Below, piece by piece: positions 52,712-62,500 of a DNA stretch of 64,000 nucleotides. Every line of letters starts with the position of its first letter. Position 1 is the stretch's first letter. Position numbers and translations under genes: made by a program. Location: positions 434,001 through 498,000 of the forward strand of contig CAXXFD010000001.1 in NCBI GenBank assembly GCA_963662905.2, in the 5' to 3' direction. Below the pieces are notes generated by a model that ran no database searches, was not told the DNA's origin, and saw nothing but the letters and a program-made list of their open reading frames with translations. The stretch comes from G963662905 sp963662905. Lineage in GTDB: Bacteria; Bacteroidota; Bacteroidia; Bacteroidales; WRLA01.

Positions 52712-53878
52712 ATGAAGAACTTCCGAATCAAATATCGCCTGCTCCCATGGTTTTTCATAATTATGATTGCCTTTCCCATGGTAAATTCCAAAATGCACTT
52801 TTATCCCGACAGGGAAAGCTCTGAAAACAGAAAGCTAGCGGAATTACCTGAGTTTAACCTGGCATTGGCCGATCCTTTTCCGCAGCAATATGAGAACTAT
52901 TTTAATGATCATATTTCAGTAAAGAACAACCTGGTTTACCTGAAAAACTTAATAAAATATTCTGTTTTTAAAGAAACGCCATTACCGTACAAGGTTTACC
53001 TTGGGAGTGAAGGCTGGTTTTTCTTCAATAATGCAATGCTACCGGCACGGAGGCGGGCTTCGTTTTTTAGTAATGATCAGCTCAACCGCATCCGCAAAGA
53101 AATTGAATTTCGCAACAACTATTTTGCAGAACGAAATGCCATTTATTTCCTGGCCATTGTACCGGCAAAAGCCAGTGTTTATCCGGAATATACCCGTGGC
53201 ATTAACCAATTCCACATTTCCGACAGCAGCCGTACTGATCAGCTATTAAGGCTTCTGCAAGACTCTACAGACACTCATATTATTGACCTGAGGCAAGCCT
53301 TACTGAAAATCAAAGATCAACATCAGGTATTTTTTAAAACCGATCACCACTGGAACTATATGGGCGCTTTGGCCGGTTCAATCATGCTGTTGGATTCTGT
53401 CCGGAATTACTTTCCCAATATCCCAAAGCTCAGCTTCTCCGATTTCGATACATTAGAGATTAAAGAACGAACCGGAGATTTGTTAAAACTTACCGGCCTC
53501 ACAGACCTGCTCAGCGAAGAATACGCGAAATATAAGCCAAACAAAGCCTGGCAGAAAAAACTGAAAAAAGACAAAACCAGAAAATATGAAAAACCGGAAG
53601 GCTTTGCTTACGATTGGGCATACGAGATAAGGAGAACAACCGGAGACAGCAGTTTACCCAGCGTAATGATTATCCGCGACAGTTATGGCGACTATATCAG
53701 GGATTTTGTCAGTCACGGGTTTAATAACACTTTGCTAATCTGGGACAAATGGAAATACAAAATCAATGAACCTATTTTTAATGAAGAAAAGCCACAGGTT
53801 TTTATCACCATGATAACCGAGGCCATGCTCTTTAAACTGTTGCAACAGCCGGATCGCGAAGAGCAAGCAAAAAAATAA
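52712..53878 (+). CDS. AlgJ/AlgX-like SGNH O-acetyltransferase
   Basis: This 388-residue protein has an N-terminal membrane anchor (LLPWFFIIMIAFPMV) and an extracytoplasmic SGNH-like domain typical of AlgJ/AlgX: YPDRESSENRKLAELPEFN, YLGSEGWFFFNNAM, KTDHHWNYMGALAG, and the nucleophile Ser in IIRDSYGDYI. It should transfer acetyl groups delivered by the MBOAT partner to a polysaccharide. The start at 52712 comes 1 nt after the partner's stop. An upstream in-frame ATG at 52676 overlaps that gene. Confidence 0.88.
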   Translation: MKNFRIKYRLLPWFFIIMIAFPMVNSKMHFYPDRESSENRKLAELPEFNLALADPFPQQYENYFNDHISVKNNLVYLKNLIKYSVFKETPLPYKVYLGSEGWFFFNNAMLPARRRASFFSNDQLNRIRKEIEFRNNYFAERNAIYFLAIVPAKASVYPEYTRGINQFHISDSSRTDQLLRLLQDSTDTHIIDLRQALLKIKDQHQVFFKTDHHWNYMGALAGSIMLLDSVRNYFPNIPKLSFSDFDTLEIKERTGDLLKLTGLTDLLSEEYAKYKPNKAWQKKLKKDKTRKYEKPEGFAYDWAYEIRRTTGDSSLPSVMIIRDSYGDYIRDFVSHGFNNTLLIWDKWKYKINEPIFNEEKPQVFITMITEAMLFKLLQQPDREEQAKK

Positions 53879-53889
53879 TCAGGGAAAAA

Positions 53890-55221
53890 CTACCTGCCAA
53901 ATTCTACTCTAAAAACAGTCGGACTGCCCTTCATAATGCGAAACAGTTCTGATGAGCGATATCCCGGAATACAGCAAACTTCATTTCCCGACAAGAGCAC
54001 AAAAACGTTCTCTTTCTCAAAACGGTTGATTTTTTCATCAATCAAAAAATCGCTGATTTTCTTGCGCCCTGTCATCCCGAAAGGCACAAAAGAATCGCCG
54101 GGCTGCCATTGCCGCAATTTCAACGGCCATTTCAGGTTTGCAGCATCGAGGTAGAGGGTTTGATTATCCTTTGGGAAAGAAAAACCATCAGGAAGCCCCG
54201 GCATCATTTCCCATTTTAAATGTATTGGCTTTTTAATTTCGCCAGTTTTTTCTTCTAACAAAACCGCATTATCAGGATGTTCCTGAAGCAAAGGTTCGAT
54301 AAGTATCCGGTCGCGATCGATCAGCAGGCGATGCGTGGAAGAAGCAAATAATTTGCCGCTTCCGGCATTCAAAGCATTGGTGATATGGGCTACATCCCTT
54401 CCGCTAAAACCATAATCCCCAATAAGATAATGCAAAACAGCTTGCAGGGGACGAAATTGGAGCAATTGGGGTACGGAGATTTCCAAAAAATATTCATCCG
54501 ATGTAAGACAGGCTTTTCGCGCCTGTTCGCCAATTTGCTCTTGCAATTCCCAGGATTGCCGGAGCAGCTCCATATTTTCCAGCATCCGTCTATCGAAGGA
54601 AGGATTCAGTTTCTGCAATAGCGGCATCAGTTCATGACGGATGCTGTTGCGCATGTATTTCGTGCTGGCATTGGAAGAGTCCTCGCGATAGCTCAGATTA
54701 TGCTTGTGGGCATATTCCAAAATACTCTCCCGATTGCAAAACAGCAGCGGATGAATGATATTTCCGTTTTTGGGCGCAATGCCCGTCAAGCCTTTCAGCC
54801 CGCTGCCACGAATGATGTTCACAAAAAAGGTTTCGATGGAATCGCCCGAATGATGCGCCGTTGCAACACTGTTGCAATGCTGTTGCACCATCAAATCATC
54901 AAACCAATTAAAGCGCAGCTCACGTGCGGCCATCTGAATACTAATTCCATGCTTTTCTGCATATAATTTTGTGTTAAAATCAATGCAGTGCAAAGGAACA
55001 TCCCAGTCGGCGGCCAGTTTGCGCACAAAAGCCTCATCGCCATCCGATTCTTGGCCACGGAGATGAAAATTACAATGCGCCCATTCGGTTTTAATGCCGG
55101 ATTCTTTAAAAAGGTGCGCCATCACCACCGAATCCACACCCCCACTGATGCCAAGCAGGACTTTCTGCCCGGGCTCTAAGAGGGTATGCTCTGCAATATA
55201 TTTTTTAAAATCAGCAAGCAT
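53890..55221 (-). CDS. tilS: tRNA(Ile)-lysidine synthase
   Basis: This 443-residue PP-loop ATPase converts C34 of the AUA-reading tRNA-Ile to lysidine. The N-type ATP pyrophosphatase motif is LLGISGGVDSVVMAHLF. Next come WAHCNFHLRGQESDGDEAFV, TAHHSGDSIETFFVNIIRGS and GLKGLTGIAPKNG. The C-terminal TilS domain contains FVPFGMTGRKKISDFLIDEK. Its start overlaps the PAP2 gene stop by 11 nt, placing it at the end of the hpt-to-tilS run. Confidence 0.95.
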   Translation of the reverse strand: MLADFKKYIAEHTLLEPGQKVLLGISGGVDSVVMAHLFKESGIKTEWAHCNFHLRGQESDGDEAFVRKLAADWDVPLHCIDFNTKLYAEKHGISIQMAARELRFNWFDDLMVQQHCNSVATAHHSGDSIETFFVNIIRGSGLKGLTGIAPKNGNIIHPLLFCNRESILEYAHKHNLSYREDSSNASTKYMRNSIRHELMPLLQKLNPSFDRRMLENMELLRQSWELQEQIGEQARKACLTSDEYFLEISVPQLLQFRPLQAVLHYLIGDYGFSGRDVAHITNALNAGSGKLFASSTHRLLIDRDRILIEPLLQEHPDNAVLLEEKTGEIKKPIHLKWEMMPGLPDGFSFPKDNQTLYLDAANLKWPLKLRQWQPGDSFVPFGMTGRKKISDFLIDEKINRFEKENVFVLLSGNEVCCIPGYRSSELFRIMKGSPTVFRVEFGR

Positions 55222-55783
55222 TTTTCTGTTTATTCACAAAATGCAAACACAATCGGGAAAAAGCCCAGGCCAGCAGGCTGCCAAAAACAGCACCGGTAAG
55301 CACATCGAAAGGATAATGTACGCCGAGGTATATGCGGCTGTAGGAAACCAGAACCGCCCAAAAAAGCAGTAAAAAGGCCGGAAGACGCCATTTCAGCTGC
55401 AGCATCAGGATACTGAAAACCGCAGCCGCAAAGGAGCTGGAAGCATGGCCTGAAAAATAGCCGTAACTTCCTCCTCTATAGCCATTTACAATATGAACTA
55501 AATGACCGATCCCTTCCGAATGAGTTGGACGGGGGCGCATCAGGAAATTTTTAAAAAAGAAAGACACCTGATCCGATAGTGTGATTAGGACCACAACAGC
55601 AAGAAGCACAATCCAGCTTTGCTTTTTGTATTTACGGATGATCTGCCAGATCAGCAGCGCATAAAGCGGAATCCAGATAAATTTATCGCTGGCCCAATAC
55701 ATAATAAAATCCAGGACAGGATGATGCAGGCCATTAAGAGCGAGCAGCCAGCTTTTATCTATTTGATCGAGCCATTGCAGCAT
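55211..55783 (-). CDS. PAP2 superfamily membrane phosphatase
   Basis: This 190-residue protein has about five transmembrane segments. The three phosphatase motifs are KNFLMRPRPTHS, YGYFSGHASSSFA and SRIYLGVHYPFDVLTG. It probably dephosphorylates undecaprenyl pyrophosphate or a phospholipid at the membrane. The ATG shares one base with the obg stop codon (TAATG), so the two genes are coupled. Confidence 0.92.
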   Translation of the reverse strand: MLQWLDQIDKSWLLALNGLHHPVLDFIMYWASDKFIWIPLYALLIWQIIRKYKKQSWIVLLAVVVLITLSDQVSFFFKNFLMRPRPTHSEGIGHLVHIVNGYRGGSYGYFSGHASSSFAAAVFSILMLQLKWRLPAFLLLFWAVLVSYSRIYLGVHYPFDVLTGAVFGSLLAWAFSRLCLHFVNKQKNAC

Positions 55784-56778
55784 TAATTCGCATTTAGGAT
55801 ACGCCAGAGCGCATCTTTCAGTTGCTGTATTCCCTGCATGGCTACTGAGCTGATAAAAACATATTCCACATTTTCGGGTAGTTCGGCTTTAATATCCTGC
55901 AGCATTTCTTCATCCAGCATATCGCATTTTGTTACGGCAAGGATATGTTTTTTATGCATCAGTTCCGGGCTGTAGGTTTTAAGCTCATGCAGGAGGATTT
56001 CGTATTCTTTTTTGATATCATCCGAATCGACCGGCACCATAAAGAGCAATGCCGAATTTCGTTCGATATGGCGCAGGAAGCGTATTCCCAATCCTTTGCC
56101 CTGCGATGCCCCTTCGATAATTCCGGGGATATCGGCCATTACAAAAGAGCGGTTTTCGCGATAGCCAACGATGCCCAGGTTTGGCGTGAGCGTTGTAAAA
56201 GGATAATCGGCAATAGCTGGTTTTGCTGCTGATACAACAGACAGCAATGTTGATTTACCTGCATTCGGGAATCCGACCAGCCCAACATCTGCCAGCAATT
56301 TCAATTCAAGGACAATCCATTCTTCCTTCCCTTCTTCGCCAGGTTGCGAATATCGCGGAGCCTGATTGGTAGATGATTTAAAATGATCGTTGCCCAAGCC
56401 GCCACGACCGCCCTCAATCAAAACGATTTCCTGTCCATCTTGGGTAATTTCGCCCATGTATTCGCCGGTTTCGGCATTTCGTGCAACGGTACCCAGCGGG
56501 ACTTCAAGGATTTTGTCAGCACCTTCGGCACCGGTGCGCAGGTTTGCCCCGCCACCTTCGCCATGTTCAGCAGAAACGTGCTTGGTGTATTTGAGATGCA
56601 GCAATGTCCACATCTGTGCATTTCCACGGATAATGATATGACCACCACGGCCGCCATCACCACCATCAGGGCCACCACGTGGTGTGAGGCGGGAACGGTG
56701 AAAATGTGCCGATCCGGCGCCACCATTTCCTGAAACACAAAAGATTTTAACGTAATCAACGAAATTCGATTGAGCCAT
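55783..56778 (-). CDS. obgE: GTPase Obg
   Basis: This 331-residue ribosome-associated GTPase has an N-terminal glycine-rich Obg fold (FVDYVKIFCVSGNGGAGSAH, RGGPDGGDGGRGGHIIIRG). The G domain has G1 GFPNAGKSTLLS, G2/G3 YPFTTLTP and DIPGIIEGASQGKGLG, and G4 VTKCDM. It acts in late large-subunit assembly. The short C-terminus is normal for Bacteroidota. It starts 2 nt after adk. Confidence 0.97.
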   Translation of the reverse strand: MAQSNFVDYVKIFCVSGNGGAGSAHFHRSRLTPRGGPDGGDGGRGGHIIIRGNAQMWTLLHLKYTKHVSAEHGEGGGANLRTGAEGADKILEVPLGTVARNAETGEYMGEITQDGQEIVLIEGGRGGLGNDHFKSSTNQAPRYSQPGEEGKEEWIVLELKLLADVGLVGFPNAGKSTLLSVVSAAKPAIADYPFTTLTPNLGIVGYRENRSFVMADIPGIIEGASQGKGLGIRFLRHIERNSALLFMVPVDSDDIKKEYEILLHELKTYSPELMHKKHILAVTKCDMLDEEMLQDIKAELPENVEYVFISSVAMQGIQQLKDALWRILNAN

Positions 56779-56780
56779 AA

Positions 56781-57350
56781 TTATATATTATTCATACATG
56801 AACAGATGTGCTCATGAATATCTTCAATATTCCCCGCACCCGCCATATCAACAAATGCTGCATGGCCGCTGTAATGTTTTGCCACTGCGGCTGTTTTTTC
56901 ATGATAAACATCGATGCGGCGCAAGATCACTTCCGCTGAATCGTCTGCACGGCCTTCGGTAAGTGCCCTATTCAGCAGGCGTTCCATGATTTCGTCCTGG
57001 TCGATCATCAGGTTCAGGATTAGCTTCAGCTCCATATTTTCTGATTTCAGAAATTTATCGAACGTTTCCGCCTGTGGCAAAGTACGTGGGAAACCATCAA
57101 AAATAAAACCCTGCACACCGGTACATCGGTCCATGCCCGATTTCAGGATTTGCATCATAAACTCATCGGGAACCAGGTTTCCTTTATCGATAAGTTTCTG
57201 AGCCATCAGGCCCAATTCCGTTTTACGTTTTATTTCATCGCGGATTATTTCGCCGGTTGAAATGTGTGCCAGATTATATTTTTTTGCCAGCAAAGCCGAT
57301 TGAGTGCCTTTGCCGGCACCGGGAGGGCCGGTAATAATGATGTTTTCCAT
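56781..57350 (-). CDS. adk: adenylate kinase
   Basis: This 189-residue nucleoside monophosphate kinase interconverts ATP + AMP and 2 ADP. It has the P-loop ITGPPGAGKGTQSALLAKKY, the AMP-binding STGEIIRDE and FDGFPRTLPQAETF, and LID residues in NRALTEGRADDSAEVILRRI. The short LID makes it a short-type enzyme. All catalytic motifs look intact. It follows the 57363-58532 double-domain paralogue by 12 nt. Confidence 0.95.
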   Translation of the reverse strand: MENIIITGPPGAGKGTQSALLAKKYNLAHISTGEIIRDEIKRKTELGLMAQKLIDKGNLVPDEFMMQILKSGMDRCTGVQGFIFDGFPRTLPQAETFDKFLKSENMELKLILNLMIDQDEIMERLLNRALTEGRADDSAEVILRRIDVYHEKTAAVAKHYSGHAAFVDMAGAGNIEDIHEHICSCMNNI

Positions 57351-57362
57351 TAAAAATTTAAT

Positions 57363-58532
57363 TTAACGCACGTCTTTAAATGCCTTTTCGAAGGCTTTAT
57401 CGAGGCGTTGATTTACTGATTCCTTGTCGCCAAGTGCATCAATGGATTTGAATTTCTTTTGCTTCCTGTAGAATTTTGCAACCATTGATGTCCTGTTTTC
57501 ATATTCCTCCAAACGTTTTACGATCATATCGGTCGTTTTATCGTAGGAACGGCATTTATCGGTTTTGGAGCGTTCCGATAGCCTTTTAATGGATTCCAGA
57601 GTAGGCACACTCAGTTCAAAACAAAAGGAAACGGATGAATTGATGCGACGGAGCAGACCATCAATTATATATGCCTGAACGATTGTACGCGGGAATCCTT
57701 TAAAAATAAACCCACGGGTGTTTGGATGGGTCTGTATCTCTTTTTCGATGAGTTGAATTGCCCATTCATCGGGAACAATTTCGCCTTTTTCGAGATATGG
57801 GGCTGCTTTTCTTCCAATTTCGGTATCCATTTTAATTTCCTTGCGGAACAATGCTCCGGTAGAAATATAGGTCATATTATATTTCTGGGCTATCAAACGT
57901 CCCTGTGTACCTTTTCCTGCGCCGGGAGGGCCAAGCAGCACAATGTTCAGCCTTTCATTGGCCAGTGTTTTATCAATTGCTGCGGTCAGGCGTTGATATA
58001 CGCTGTCAATCTCCCCTACTCCTTCGATGGGCACCAGTTTATCGCGTTCTTCGTAGAAACTGGCAACCGGCAGGGTTTTATCATCATATTCCTGAAGACG
58101 AACATTGATCACCTCGGCTGTATCATCAATACGGCCCGATGTTTTGGCACGTTCGAGCAATCGGTGCACGAGCTCTTCACGAGGCACCTCCAGGCTGAGC
58201 ATGCAATTGAGCGAGCTGTTCATTTTCAGCAGCAAGCCTTCCAGAATATATGCCTGAACCGTTGTTCGGGGGAAACCATCGAAAAGGATACCGTTTTTAT
58301 CGGGATTGGTACTGATCAGTTTTTCAATAATTTGCACAATAATTTCATCAGAAACCAGCCCACCGCTTTCGATTACCGATTTGGCCTGCATTCCAAGATT
58401 AGTGCCTTCAGCAATTTCGTGGCGAAGGATATCACCGGTGGCAATATACATGAGGTTGTACTTTTCGATCAGCTTTTTTGACTGTGTCCCTTTACCAGCT
58501 CCCGGAGGGCCGAACAATGCAATATTTAACAT
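57363..58532 (-). CDS. double-domain adenylate kinase paralogue
   Basis: This 389-residue protein is a tandem fusion of two adenylate-kinase domains (about 1-190 and 195-389). Both have intact P-loops (FGPPGAGKGTQSKKL and LGPPGAGKGTQGRLI). The first domain keeps DGFPRT and the LID motif ERAKTSGRIDDTAEV. The second has KGFPRT in place of DGFPRT, and ERSKTDKCRSYDKTTDMI in place of the RxDD motif, so it is probably regulatory or altered in specificity. With the adk just downstream, three kinase domains are encoded in a row. A -7-like TAAATTTG lies about 60 nt upstream. Confidence 0.88.
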   Translation of the reverse strand: MLNIALFGPPGAGKGTQSKKLIEKYNLMYIATGDILRHEIAEGTNLGMQAKSVIESGGLVSDEIIVQIIEKLISTNPDKNGILFDGFPRTTVQAYILEGLLLKMNSSLNCMLSLEVPREELVHRLLERAKTSGRIDDTAEVINVRLQEYDDKTLPVASFYEERDKLVPIEGVGEIDSVYQRLTAAIDKTLANERLNIVLLGPPGAGKGTQGRLIAQKYNMTYISTGALFRKEIKMDTEIGRKAAPYLEKGEIVPDEWAIQLIEKEIQTHPNTRGFIFKGFPRTIVQAYIIDGLLRRINSSVSFCFELSVPTLESIKRLSERSKTDKCRSYDKTTDMIVKRLEEYENRTSMVAKFYRKQKKFKSIDALGDKESVNQRLDKAFEKAFKDVR

Positions 58533-58784
58533 AAATCTTTCATTTTTGGCAGTGGATGAATCACAGCCTGTGATGGTAATGGTTGAATTAACACAAATTT
58601 AATGAAAATACGTTTTGAGCTGAACAATTCCCAAATTAATATGCTTCAAATCAAAAGCAAGTCATCATAAAAATTCTTTTGTTCCATGATTCCATTCTTT
58701 TTGAAGGTTCGGGTATGAGCGAGTATATCGCACATTATTTCACATTTGGTTGATCCCTTCAGCAGCAATAAATCAGCAGAACGC

Positions 58785-59324
58785 CTACTCAGCAATCAGT
58801 TTATAGATATCGGGCAGGTTCCGGCCATAACCATCATAATCAAGGCCATAACCCACAATAAAATCATTGGGTATTTCCAGCCCGATATAATCAACTTTAT
58901 AACTCTGTTTGAAAGCACCGGGCTTAAAGAGGAGGCTTGCAATTGCACGGCTGGCGATATTCATTGTATCCAGTTTATGAAGAATTGCATTCATAGAAAA
59001 TCCGGTATCGATAATATCTTCAACGATGATGATATTTCTGCCATCAAGTTTTTCATCAAGGCCGATCAGTTCACGCACATTTTTCGTGGAGCTCATCCCT
59101 GAATATGATGCCACTTTGATGAAGCTTATTTCACAGGGAATTTCAATGTTTTTCAATAAATCGGCAGCAAACATAAATGCACCATTAAGAATGACGAGAA
59201 ACACCGGGTCTTTCCCTTCATAATCTTTATTAAGCCTGGCAGCCATTTCTTTGATGGCCTGCTGCAAACGTTCGCTGGTGATGTCGATGGCAAATTCCTT
59301 ATCCCGTACTCTAACTTTCTTCAT
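58785..59324 (-). CDS. hpt: hypoxanthine phosphoribosyltransferase
   Basis: This 179-residue purine salvage enzyme joins hypoxanthine (or guanine) to PRPP. The PRPP-binding loop is IIIVEDIIDTGFSM, and the PPi loop region is FLVILNGAFMFAADL. The flexible loop SYSGMSST and the C-terminal DFIVGYGLDYDGYGRNLPDI are present. The start MKKVRVRDKEF (59324) fits the family. The frame is open 20 codons upstream but crosses the -7 box TATCTTTG at 59348-59355. 58533-58784 downstream holds no gene. Confidence 0.95.
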   Translation of the reverse strand: MKKVRVRDKEFAIDITSERLQQAIKEMAARLNKDYEGKDPVFLVILNGAFMFAADLLKNIEIPCEISFIKVASYSGMSSTKNVRELIGLDEKLDGRNIIIVEDIIDTGFSMNAILHKLDTMNIASRAIASLLFKPGAFKQSYKVDYIGLEIPNDFIVGYGLDYDGYGRNLPDIYKLIAE

Positions 59325-59347
59325 AATCCGATATTTTAATTGCGTGG

Positions 59348-59355
59348 CAAAGATA
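59348..59355 (-). promoter_or_regulatory. candidate -7 box of hpt
   Basis: The minus-strand sequence TATCTTTG matches TAnnTTTG and ends 24 nt before the hpt ATG. No good -33 box was seen at the canonical spacing. Confidence 0.35.
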
Positions 59356-59492
59356 AGAAAAGGCTGTAAGCCTGATCCCTTCATTTTCTCAAAGGCTGTA
59401 TTAAATCAATTTAATGCCGGTTTCACAAAGTGGAATGCATGGGGAAGCATGATTTTTCAACTAATCTTTTAGTTTACATGGACAAACAAAAA

Positions 59493-59516
59493 CCCCGGAG
59501 GCTAAAGCCCCCGGGG
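59493..59516 (-). terminator. strong intrinsic terminator of the C25 protease gene
   Basis: CCCCGG and CCGGGG arms with inner GGCT/AGCC pairing form a GC-rich hairpin (59493-59516). It is flanked by A and T runs on both sides. It lies 27 nt after the stop of the minus-strand protease gene. Confidence 0.8.
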
Positions 59517-59542
59517 AAAAAAATTACCATGAAAACAAAACA

Positions 59543-62500
59543 CTACTTATTTAAAATAAGTTTCTTAATGTCTTTACCTTCTTCTGAAATCCGTACGATA
59601 TAATAAATACCATTGGGGAAGCGGCTCATATCGAGCTGCGTTTTTCCTTCAGAAGTTTCATTTACGTTATACACGAGTTCTCCTAAAAGGTTACGAACTT
59701 CGAGCTGATATCCTGCAGGGCAAACAAGGTTTACATTCCCGCTTGTGGGGTTAGGATAAATTTCAAATTTATCATTTTCTTGTTCGCCAATGCCTACATT
59801 ATTGTCGAGTGTAACGAGGAGTGCTTCTGACAATTCAGATTCTCCGCATTCGTTTATTGCCTGTGCAGTAATTTCGATTTCGCCAAAGAAATCAATATTC
59901 CAGCTTACAGTAGCCACATTGGCTTCCATGTTCACGGTACCGGCGGTTTCATCAGAAAGTGAAACAAGATATGCTGTAGCTCCTTCAACTTCAGCAACTG
60001 TATAAACACTTTGGCCTATTTGATTCACAGCAACGGCTTCGGGGCCAGCCGGTTTTTCCGGTGCTAAAGGAGCTGAATTTACCGTTAATGTGATTACATC
60101 TGAAGCTTCGGCACATGGCTCGATACCTACAACAGTTAAGGTAAGTTCAACAGAACCATTGGTTGCATCTTCGAAGCCGGGCGTATAAATTGCATGCAAA
60201 CGGGTTGGATCTCCAAAAGCGCCATCACCGGAAGTTGTCCACAGAACACTTTGATGATTATCTGCGTTGGATGACTGAATTGTGATTTCTTCGCCTGCAC
60301 AAATTTCAGCAGTACCACCGGCAAAGGCCACAGGAGCAGGCTGAATTGTAAGGGTCATATTGTCTTCGGCGCTATCTTCGCCATCAGTAACTTCAAATGT
60401 GAGGATAACGGCACCATTGGCGATATCCTGGCTTCCGGGCGTATAAACAGCTTCAGGAATTGTAGGATCGTCGAAAGATCCATCGCCATTTGTTGTCCAC
60501 AGTGCGGAGGTATAACCGGCTCCGCTGGCGTGAAGTTCGCAGCTGCTGCCTTCGCAGATATTCATATCCTGACCGGCATTTGCCGACATAACCGATGTTG
60601 TTGGGAAATAAATAAAATCTACCCAAACGGCATCATCGCCGCCAGCATTTGCACTGCCTTTTTCATACTTCCACTCAAAAACATGGTGTCCTGAAGTTAC
60701 ATTAAAGATTTCTTCGCTCCATTGCGACAGTCCGCCCCATTCGCCTTTAAGGCTACCATCGATATAGAAACGTAATTTGTCTGATCCGTCGGTAGAGACT
60801 CGCTGGAAGAATTTAATATGTGACATAAAGCCTTCGACTTCCATTTCAATTTTCAGGGAAGAAACCTGATCATCGCCAATAGCGCCGGAACGTGCCGAGA
60901 AGCCTTCATGGAATACAGTTACATCGTCAATTACCCAATCGGCATCACCTTCCATAACCCATGCATTGGCAAGGAAGTTTCCTGTTTCAAAATCTTCACC
61001 CGGAGGTTCTGCCACGATGAAGCTCCAAACTTCCCCTTCGCTTGTACCGAAATCATTAACAGCATCAATGCGCCAGAAATATTCAGTTTCATATGCCAGC
61101 TCATTGGCGAAAATGTATTCAGGAGTATTAACCTCATCACCATTTACAAGGTTTGTTGGCGGATTATCAGTACCTACAAAAACTTTATATGCGGTTGGTT
61201 CGCCACCTATACCGGCTTCCCAGGAAAGGTTTGCAAAAGGATAAACGCCCAGTTTTCCGCTGGCAGGAACCGGTTGTAACACCTGACCCGGCTCGGCAGT
61301 AATCTGGATTGTTGTAATCAGCGGTTCAAAATTAAAAGGAAGGATAACGAGGTCAAGCTCGAGCATTGTGCTTGTTAATGGCTGATTAAGCGTAATTGTT
61401 GCGTTCCCGTTTTGGAGATAGCCCACTCCGAGGAGTTCTCCATTGTAACTAAGGGCTGCACGTCCGTCGCCGGCATTGGTTGAAACAGAATAAGTTGTAG
61501 CATTGATCGGGATAATCGGCTCATAAGTTGCATTGAGGTTGGCAGGCATTTTTGTGCGCAGCATCAATGAAGGATCGCCAAAAATTGTCCAGGTATCGGT
61601 CATTTCATCACCACCTGAGCCATATTCGTCGTTCATTTCAAAACAACCGTTAACAGTTACACCACCAAAAGTCCTTTTGATATTATCGGTGAATGATTCC
61701 ACCAATATATCGACCATTGCATCTTGTCCGTGCATAGGAGGATCCCAGCTTTGGTTAATAGTGGACATGATTGTTGCAACGGCTCCAGTTGGCTCGCCAT
61801 TATTTTCAGCGCGCAGCCAGGCTTCTGCAAAACAGGTGCTGTTCACGAAGTTTCCGTTCACACATGCTACAGAGAAGATATATGGCAGCATGTCATCATT
61901 GGTCAGGCTGTTGATATCACTATTAGAGAATCCTGAAGAACCCCAGGAAGTTGTACTTCCATGACCTGTATAGTTAATGATAGAAGTACCTGCATTAATT
62001 TCGTTTGCCACATCACCCGGGCTTGGGCTTCCGGCTGCGTCAAGTCCACCCTGGCTACCATCGAAAAGTTCGGCAGAAGTTTCCCATGTATATCCCAGTA
62101 GATCGTTTTGAATATTACGGATATGCTGATAATCGTATTCGTTATCATCGCCAGGTCCCTGATCGGAAGCAATACCTACATTATGCTCCATCCATGTTCC
62201 GTTGGTGTTTGGTTCTTTTTCGTATTCAACGGCCTTGGTTACCTGAATTTCCACATCGCTGATGTCTTCGGCGGAAAAACGTCCTACAAAAACCTCGGCA
62301 TAGGAATCACTACCTTCGATATAACCATACGCCTGATCGGAATGGCCGGCAGAAGTGTTCATTGTGGGCACCTGAGGGGCATCACCTACGATAAGCAAAT
62401 AAGTAAGCCCATTATCGTTATAATAATCCGTTACAAAAGATTTGATATCGTTTGCAGAACTGAACTGGCTGGAATTAACCATTTCAACGGTCATACCGGA

